Below are positions 7,393 to 11,001 of a DNA stretch of 11,001 bases, in pieces (position 1 is the stretch's first letter; each line of letters starts with the position of its first letter). Under the pieces are notes generated by a model, which made no database searches, was not told the DNA's origin, and saw nothing but the letters and a program-made list of their open reading frames with translations. The translations under genes were made by a program, and so were the position numbers. Source of the stretch: Desulfobacteraceae bacterium (GTDB taxonomy: Bacteria; Desulfobacterota; DSM-4660; Desulfatiglandales; Desulfatiglandaceae); assembly GCA_013203065.1 (NCBI GenBank), contig JABMQV010000425.1:1-11001 (forward strand), in the 5' to 3' direction.

Positions 7393-7597
7393 AGCGCTGC
7401 CTCACGCGGCTCCGCCTCCTGGCCCCTATAACCCCAAAACAAACAGACCCAGCCATGTCCGGCAATCCGGTAGGACCAGGAGTTCACCGCGATTTTCTCT
7501 CTTTGACAACCATTATCCTTTGGTTGTATATTTCCAAAAGATGGCATCCTTTTTTCCAAATTGTTAACTCTCAGCGTCAGAAATTTGAGTGGCTCAA
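7393..7597. other. Intergenic stretch between the hydrolase and the GNAT relic
   Basis: I see no gene here: frames are short on both strands. The first part is C-rich, with a distant 7-base inverted repeat (CTCCTGG 7416-7422, CCAGGAG 7476-7482) that I would not call a terminator, since no T run follows. The right part carries the promoter at 7503-7532. The missing N-terminal two thirds of the GNAT gene could not be recognised in any plus-strand frame. Confidence 0.5.
7503..7532 (+). promoter_or_regulatory. Promoter with an inverted repeat in its spacer
   Basis: TTGACA (7503-7508) and TATATT (7527-7532) are 18 bases apart, with 6 of 6 and 5 of 6 matches to the sigma-70 consensus. A 7-base inverted repeat, ACAACCA (7506-7512) and TGGTTGT (7521-7527), fills the spacer and touches both hexamers, a typical layout for a repressor operator. 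It could drive the GNAT relic and the radical SAM gene behind it. The first ten bases, TTGACAACCA, also occur at the divergent promoter at 3004-3013. Confidence 0.5.
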
Positions 7598-7750
7598 ATG
7601 CTTTTCACCGAAATGATAGACCACCTGAGAAAGGTCGGGGTAGATACCCTATACACCTTTGTGAATTGGCGCGATTGGAGCCTCCTGCAGTTCTTCGATT
7701 CAATGGGGTTTACCAGGGGGGACATGATTAATCTGGAACTGAAGATTTAG
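7589..7750 (+). pseudogene. C-terminal relic of a GNAT N-acetyltransferase
   Basis: From the in-frame stop TGA at 7586-7588 to the TAG at 7748-7750 the frame reads VAQMLFTEMIDHLRKVGVDT, continues TLYTFVNWRDWSLLQFFDSM, and ends GFTRGDMINLELKI. This matches the last third of GNAT acetyltransferases: the helix after the acetyl-CoA pyrophosphate loop, then VNWRDWxLLQFFxSMGF and the final beta strand. Full-length members have about 150 or more residues. The N-terminal part and the R/Q-x-x-G-x-G/A CoA loop are missing. Translation from the ATG at 7598 would give 50 residues that cannot bind acetyl-CoA in the normal way. I read it as a 5'-truncated gene. It ends 44 bases before the radical SAM start. 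Confidence 0.7.
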
Positions 7751-7794
7751 CATTCCAATCCCCGGACAAGAACCCTACCAGCGGGACCCCTAAG

Positions 7795-9480
7795 TTGAAG
7801 ATACTACTTGTTTACCCCTATTGTCTTGATAAGAGACTTCATGAGGAGGATGTAAGCGTCCCCCCCATTGGGGTCTATTTTGTAGGCGCTCTCCTGAGGG
7901 AAAATCATTACGACGCGGCGATATTAAACTGGCAGGCTATCAATAAGACGCCCGAAAGGATCAAAGAGGTTTTTTTGGAAAAGGCCCCTGATGTGATCGG
8001 GTTCTCAGTGCTTCATGCAAACCGGTGGGGTGCCATAGAGATTGCGCGAATTGCCAAGCAGGTCAATCCCAGTGTCAAGATCGTATTTGGCGGTATGGGG
8101 GCCACCTTTTTGTGGAACCACTTTCTTGACAATTTCGATGAGATAGATTTCATCGTTCTGGGTGAAGGAGAATACGCTTTTTTGAATCTGGTAAGATTGA
8201 TTGAAAAGGGGAATTATGGGGACATGAAAAAAGTCAAGGGGATCGCCTTCAGGGAAAACGGGATGCCCACCAGGACAGGCGATGCAGAACCAATCCGCGA
8301 TCTCGACAGTCTCCCCATACCTGCCAAATACTTTGACTACCATCACCTCTCTTCAGCAAGGGGATGCCCAGAGAACTGCACCTTTTGCGGGTCACCTCAA
8401 TTCTGGGGACGAAAAGTCAGGTTTCATTCTCCGGAGTACTTTGTGGACCAACTGGAACTCCTTTATAAGAAGGGCATCAATTTTTTTTACTTCTCGGATG
8501 ATACCTTTACCATACGAAAAGACCACGTCATCGAAATCTGTAAACAAATCATCGAAAGAGGCCTGAGAATCTCCTGGGTGGCAATTTCTGGGGTCAAACA
8601 TGTGAATGAAGAGCGTTTATCCTGGATGCGAAGGGCCGGGTGCATTCAGATCAGTTATGGGGTGGAGAGCGGCTCTAAGACAATAAGGAATGTCCTCAAT
8701 AAAAGCATCGAAACCGAACAGATAAGGAGGGCCTTTGACCTAACCACAAAATACGGAATCCTGGCCCGTGCCTATTTTATCTATGGTGCCCCGGGTGAAT
8801 GCCAGGCAACCATTCAAGAGACCATAGATCTGATCCATGCGATCAAACCCCTCAGCGCCATCTTCTACATCCTTGACATATTTCCGGGTACAGCACTCTA
8901 TTCCGATCTGAAGGAGAAAGCCCATATTTCAGATGACATTTGGCTAAGACAAATAGAAGACATCATGTATTTCGAAACCGACCCCAATTTGTCGCAGGAA
9001 TTGATCTTGGGCTTTGGCGCGACCCTGAGGCGGGAATACCACAAGAATCTACCAGGCTTTGTCGATGAAATTGAACTCCTGGACAGCAAAGAATTCTATA
9101 AAATGCATTCTGATTTTCTGTCAAGGCTTGGCATGACCTTTAGCCATGGTGACTATGCCGGGGTCGATGCCATTGAGGAGAAAGAGAGGGCTGCTGAAAA
9201 GCTATATGAGAAAGCACTGGGATATTACCCTAACCATAGGGCCTATCTGGGACTGGGAATAATAAAACAAAAAAACGGCGCCAACAATGAATCCATCAGG
9301 ATACTAACAAAAAGTGTTGAGAAATTCCCTGACAGCGAGCCGTTAAATATTTGTTTAGGGATAAGCTATATGAATCTGAGAGACTATGAGAGGGCTCTTT
9401 CGTGCTTTCTCAAGTTTAAGGGCTTAAGAAAGGTGGACCAATACATCGCAGAGTGCTACAAAGGCATTGAGAGATCATGA
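7795..9480 (+). CDS. B12-binding-domain radical SAM protein with C-terminal TPR repeats
   Basis: The protein has 561 residues. Residues 1 to about 140 form a cobalamin-binding Rossmann-like domain (ILLVYPY, SVPPIGVYFVGALL, VFGGMGATF, DFIVLGEGEYAF); the DxHxxG cobalamin ligand motif of methionine synthase is not seen, as in many radical SAM relatives. Residues about 183-400 form the radical SAM barrel, with Cys191, Cys195 and Cys198 in GCPENCTFCGSP for the 4Fe-4S cluster, FSDDTFT, and SYGVESGS. Residues about 463-560 contain two to three TPR-like helical pairs (AAEKLYEKALGYYPNH; SIRILTKSVEKFPDSEP; ERALSCFLKFKGL). Such enzymes perform methyl transfer or other radical chemistry; the substrate is unknown. 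TTG at 7795 is the only plausible start, because the frame is closed by TAA at 7729-7731 and has no ATG or GTG between; the ribosome binding site is weak (GCGGGA). The small gene behind follows after 15 bases. Confidence 0.88.
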   Translation: MKILLVYPYCLDKRLHEEDVSVPPIGVYFVGALLRENHYDAAILNWQAINKTPERIKEVFLEKAPDVIGFSVLHANRWGAIEIARIAKQVNPSVKIVFGGMGATFLWNHFLDNFDEIDFIVLGEGEYAFLNLVRLIEKGNYGDMKKVKGIAFRENGMPTRTGDAEPIRDLDSLPIPAKYFDYHHLSSARGCPENCTFCGSPQFWGRKVRFHSPEYFVDQLELLYKKGINFFYFSDDTFTIRKDHVIEICKQIIERGLRISWVAISGVKHVNEERLSWMRRAGCIQISYGVESGSKTIRNVLNKSIETEQIRRAFDLTTKYGILARAYFIYGAPGECQATIQETIDLIHAIKPLSAIFYILDIFPGTALYSDLKEKAHISDDIWLRQIEDIMYFETDPNLSQELILGFGATLRREYHKNLPGFVDEIELLDSKEFYKMHSDFLSRLGMTFSHGDYAGVDAIEEKERAAEKLYEKALGYYPNHRAYLGLGIIKQKNGANNESIRILTKSVEKFPDSEPLNICLGISYMNLRDYERALSCFLKFKGLRKVDQYIAECYKGIERS

Positions 9481-9495
9481 AAGGGGGGTATATAA

Positions 9496-9735
9496 ATGGT
9501 GGAATCTCCGCAATTCAATTATAAAAGGGAATTTAAGAATGTTCTAATCAGAACGATGGATGGCTCAACGCTTTCAGGGAAAGTGAATATTGGTATCAAA
9601 GAGAGAGTATCTGACCTGTTTACAAAGAGCGAGAGCCCCTTCGTGATTTTGTTCGATGCGGGATACAAGGACACCCAGGGAAAGGTATTCATAGTGAACA
9701 AGAACAACATCTTGTGGGTTGAACCGGAGGAATAA
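9496..9735 (+). CDS. Small conserved hypothetical protein (possibly DUF6812-like)
   Basis: This 79-residue protein is likely beta-rich and soluble, with no signal peptide, membrane segment or cysteine. The pattern NVLIRTMDGSTLSGKVNIG, then RVSDLFTKSESPFVILFDA, then KVFIVNKNNILWVEPEE looks like a compact barrel-type domain. I recall this arrangement in small proteins annotated DUF6812, but cannot verify it. GGGGGG at 9483-9488, just after the radical SAM stop, serves the ATG at 9496. The 15-base gap indicates co-transcription with the radical SAM gene. No function is known to me. The local sequence is A/T-rich: only 20 of the 60 bases 9481-9540 are G or C. Confidence 0.8.
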   Translation: MVESPQFNYKREFKNVLIRTMDGSTLSGKVNIGIKERVSDLFTKSESPFVILFDAGYKDTQGKVFIVNKNNILWVEPEE

Positions 9736-9738
9736 CTA

Positions 9739-9757
9739 AGCAAATAATGCCTTTGCT
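9739..9757 (+). terminator. Weak candidate terminator hairpin
   Basis: AGCAAA (9739-9744) and TTTGCT (9752-9757) form a 6-base stem with a 7-base loop, followed by GTTTCTT. The stem is poor in G/C and the T run is interrupted, so termination would be inefficient. Its place just after the small gene and before the next promoter is the main support. Confidence 0.25.
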
Positions 9758-9774
9758 GTTTCTTGATATTATTA

Positions 9775-9802
9775 TTGACAATTGGATATGTTTGGTTATA
9801 AT
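9775..9802 (+). promoter_or_regulatory. Consensus sigma-70 promoter upstream of the DNA-binding gene
   Basis: TTGACA (9775-9780) and TATAAT (9797-9802) are both perfect hexamers, spaced by 16 bases. Transcription would start near 9810, giving a leader of about 145 bases before the ATG at 9955. It is the best promoter in the window and separates the small gene from the DNA-binding protein/ATPase pair. Confidence 0.6.
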
Positions 9803-9866
9803 TGGCATCAAACAAATAGGGTATTCTAACTGCACCCACACAATTGCCCTTGACCGTTTACTGACG

Positions 9867-9885
9867 CCACCCGTCTTTGGGGTGG
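9867..9885 (+). promoter_or_regulatory. Hairpin in the long leader
   Basis: CCACCC (9867-9872) and GGGTGG (9880-9885) form a six-pair G/C-rich stem around the loop GTCTTTG. It is followed by a purine-rich stretch (9887-9909) containing GGGAGGAATAGGGAGG. No T run follows, so it is not a terminator. It does not match a riboswitch core that I know. It could be a leader RNA structure or a protein-binding site. Confidence 0.4.
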
Positions 9886-9954
9886 ATCGAGAGGGAGGAA
9901 TAGGGAGGTTAGAGAATTTGTTCGAATTTAACTTCAGAGCTGATAGGTGGTTTT

Positions 9955-10143
9955 ATGGCGATCGATCTTAGGAAAATCGACCCTAATCTGAGCTACCCTT
10001 TACGCCAGGTCGCTGAATTTCTAGATATCTCCTATGGCACTGTGCTTAAGTTAAAAAACGATGCTAATTTAAGACCAATCAAAGTAGGAAAGAAGTATTA
10101 TATACAGGGTAGAGATATACTTGATTATGTCCGTAGAGACTAG
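9955..10143 (+). CDS. Small helix-turn-helix protein, excisionase/MerR-like
   Basis: The protein has 62 residues. YPLRQVAEFLDISYGTVLKL (14-33) is a winged-helix helix-turn-helix of the type found in phage excisionases and MerR N-termini: VAEFL is the first helix and SYGTVLKLK the recognition helix. The wing RPIKVGKKYYIQGRDILDYV follows, with the usual final helix at the C-terminus. It has no effector or metal-binding domain. No integrase or attachment site lies nearby, so a local transcriptional regulator is more likely than an excisionase. The ATG at 9955 follows AGGTGG at 9945-9950. It is 112 bases upstream of the ATPase gene and shares its direction, so it may regulate that locus. Confidence 0.8.
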   Translation: MAIDLRKIDPNLSYPLRQVAEFLDISYGTVLKLKNDANLRPIKVGKKYYIQGRDILDYVRRD

Positions 10144-10221
10144 ATCTACCGAACTAAAGCAAGAACCACAATTTGGCCTAACTTTTTACGGATTCACTCA
10201 GAATAAATCAAAGTCCCTATC

Positions 10222-10236
10222 TTACCTGGCTGGTAA
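10222..10236 (+). promoter_or_regulatory. Small hairpin next to the ATPase ribosome binding site
   Basis: TTACC (10222-10226) and GGTAA (10232-10236) form a 5-base stem with loop TGGCT. Outer CCCT (10215-10218) and AGGG (10245-10248) could also pair, which would hide the Shine-Dalgarno bases. Such short pairings arise often by chance. Confidence 0.25.
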
Positions 10237-10255
10237 CTGGGAACAGGGTTTTTAA

Positions 10256-11001
10256 ATGTATTTGGAATATTGGGGTTTCAAAAAATTCCCGTTTGATAAT
10301 GTGCCTGACCCTGACTTCTTTTATCTGTCCAAACCACACGAAGAGGGTCTCACGCGGCTGGTATATGCTGTTGAGAGGAGAAAAGGGTGTGCACTGCTGT
10401 CGGGGGAACCCGGCTCTGGTAAGACTATTCTGAGCAAGGTGTTTCTCCAGAGAATACCAGCGCAGAAGTTTGATATTGCTGTGATATCGAATCCGTGCGT
10501 CGATACAACGGAGTTCCTTCAGGATGTCTTGTATAAGCTCCACTTCAACGACGTCCCAAGTACCAAGGTCGAGATTCTTCAGGTCTTGAATAAAAAGCTG
10601 ACTGAGAACATGAATAATGACCTGGAGACACTCCTGATAGTTGACGAGGCCCAGTTACTGACCGTGGCCACACTGGAAGAGATCAGGCTTCTCCTTAACT
10701 TTCAGCTATCCAACCGTTTCATGCTCACAATTTTTTTGATGGGCCAACCGGAGATACTTGATCAAATCAAGAAGATCAAACAATTAGAGCAAAGGATAGC
10801 CATCAAGTATTTCTTGAGACCATTTAACTTTGAAGAAACGGCCAAATATATCCTATTCCGGGAGAAAAAGGCCGGCGGTACCAAAAATGTCTTCACCAAA
10901 CAGGCCATTGAACTGGTGTTCAAGCACGCAAACGGTGTCCCCAGAATGATCAACAACCTGTGCGACCTTGCTCTCCTGGTGGGTTCCGGTGAAAAAAGAG
11001 A
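10256..11001 (+). CDS. ExeA/GspA-type AAA ATPase (5' part, runs off the window)
   Basis: The frame is open from the ATG at 10256 to the right edge (248 complete codons). The N-terminus MYLEYWGFKKFPFDNVPDPD, then FFYLSKPHEEGLTRLVYAVE, is the hallmark of ExeA-like secretion ATPases. Walker A is GEPGSGKT with Lys56 and Walker B is LLIVDEAQLL with Asp130 and Glu131. The sensor-like FLMGQPE, then LEQRIAIKYFLRPF and GVPRMINNLCDLALLVG, complete the AAA fold. In Aeromonas, ExeA works with ExeB to insert the type II secretin ExeD; related ATPases also sit in exosortase/polysaccharide and pilus loci. TniB-like transposition ATPases share the fold, but the N-terminal sequence favours ExeA. The peptidoglycan-binding C-terminus, if present, lies beyond the window. 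AGGG at 10245-10248 is the ribosome binding site. Confidence 0.87.
   Translation, partial: MYLEYWGFKKFPFDNVPDPDFFYLSKPHEEGLTRLVYAVERRKGCALLSGEPGSGKTILSKVFLQRIPAQKFDIAVISNPCVDTTEFLQDVLYKLHFNDVPSTKVEILQVLNKKLTENMNNDLETLLIVDEAQLLTVATLEEIRLLLNFQLSNRFMLTIFLMGQPEILDQIKKIKQLEQRIAIKYFLRPFNFEETAKYILFREKKAGGTKNVFTKQAIELVFKHANGVPRMINNLCDLALLVGSGEKR

Noticed and set aside
7233..7559. Minus-strand frame of 108 codons over the end of the alpha/beta hydrolase gene and the gap
   Set aside because: It overlaps the catalytic C-terminus of the hydrolase antisense, has no visible motif and no convincing ribosome binding site.
9867..9885. c-di-GMP (GEMM) riboswitch around the leader hairpin
   Set aside because: The hairpin lacks the conserved GEMM core sequences and second helix; only one short stem can be shown.
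9918..9971. Possible 17-residue leader peptide from a TTG behind GGGAGG, overlapping the DNA-binding gene start
   Set aside because: The spacing is acceptable, but the start codon is weak, the peptide has no regulatory codon run, and nothing else supports translation.
9747..9971. Plus-strand frame of 74 codons across the intergenic promoter region
   Set aside because: It contains the promoter hexamers, starts in the candidate terminator, has no ribosome binding site and no recognisable domain.
9955..11001. Tn7-like transposition module (excisionase-like protein plus TniB-like ATPase)
   Set aside because: The ATPase N-terminus with LEYWGFKKFPFDNVPDPDFF is ExeA-type, and no transposase, integrase, terminal repeats or CRISPR array is present.

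Overview
The window looks like a piece of a chromosome, or a metagenome-derived contig, from an anaerobic Gram-negative bacterium, most likely in the Desulfobacterota (former Deltaproteobacteria). The basis is inference: a rubrerythrin, a gluconeogenic PEP synthase, GTG and TTG starts, a B12-type radical SAM protein, and an ExeA-type ATPase of the kind I associate with that phylum. No rRNA, tRNA, CRISPR array, insertion sequence or phage gene is visible.

Layout. Positions 2-124 hold the 3' end of an unrecognised plus-strand gene. Positions 175-670 hold a broken metallo-beta-lactamase-fold gene: its N-terminal half and its C-terminal tail are both recognisable, but they lie in different frames and the middle is missing. 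A rubrerythrin follows at 708-1208, with a GTG start. It meets a minus-strand pair tail to tail with a 4-base overlap. That pair is a group I (NifS/selenocysteine-lyase-like) cysteine desulfurase (1785-2939) and an isochorismatase/nicotinamidase-type cysteine hydrolase (1205-1795), joined by an 11-base overlap.

The 187-base gap 2940-3126 is a divergent control region whose two candidate promoters share the same -35 bases on opposite strands. To its right lies a plus-strand run: phosphoenolpyruvate synthase ppsA (3127-5586), a FabH-type ketoacyl synthase III (5593-6582) and an alpha/beta hydrolase (6610-7392). Gaps of 6 and 27 bases suggest one transcript. It would couple pyruvate-to-PEP conversion with an acyl-condensing enzyme and a possible thioesterase or esterase, but no pathway can be named.

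The 402-base gap 7393-7794 holds a strong-looking promoter with an inverted repeat inside its spacer, then a 50-codon relic of the C-terminus of a GNAT acetyltransferase. After it come a B12-binding/radical SAM protein with C-terminal TPR repeats (7795-9480, TTG start) and a small hypothetical protein (9496-9735). A second gap carries a promoter with perfect -35 and -10 hexamers and a hairpin-bearing leader. This leads to a 62-residue excisionase/MerR-like DNA-binding protein (9955-10143) and the start of an ExeA/GspA-type AAA ATPase that runs off the window at 11001. The part right of about 9480 is visibly richer in A/T than the ppsA-fabH part, which may mean a different origin. The most interesting context is this right end, where an accessory surface or secretion locus may begin; its identity depends on sequence beyond the window.
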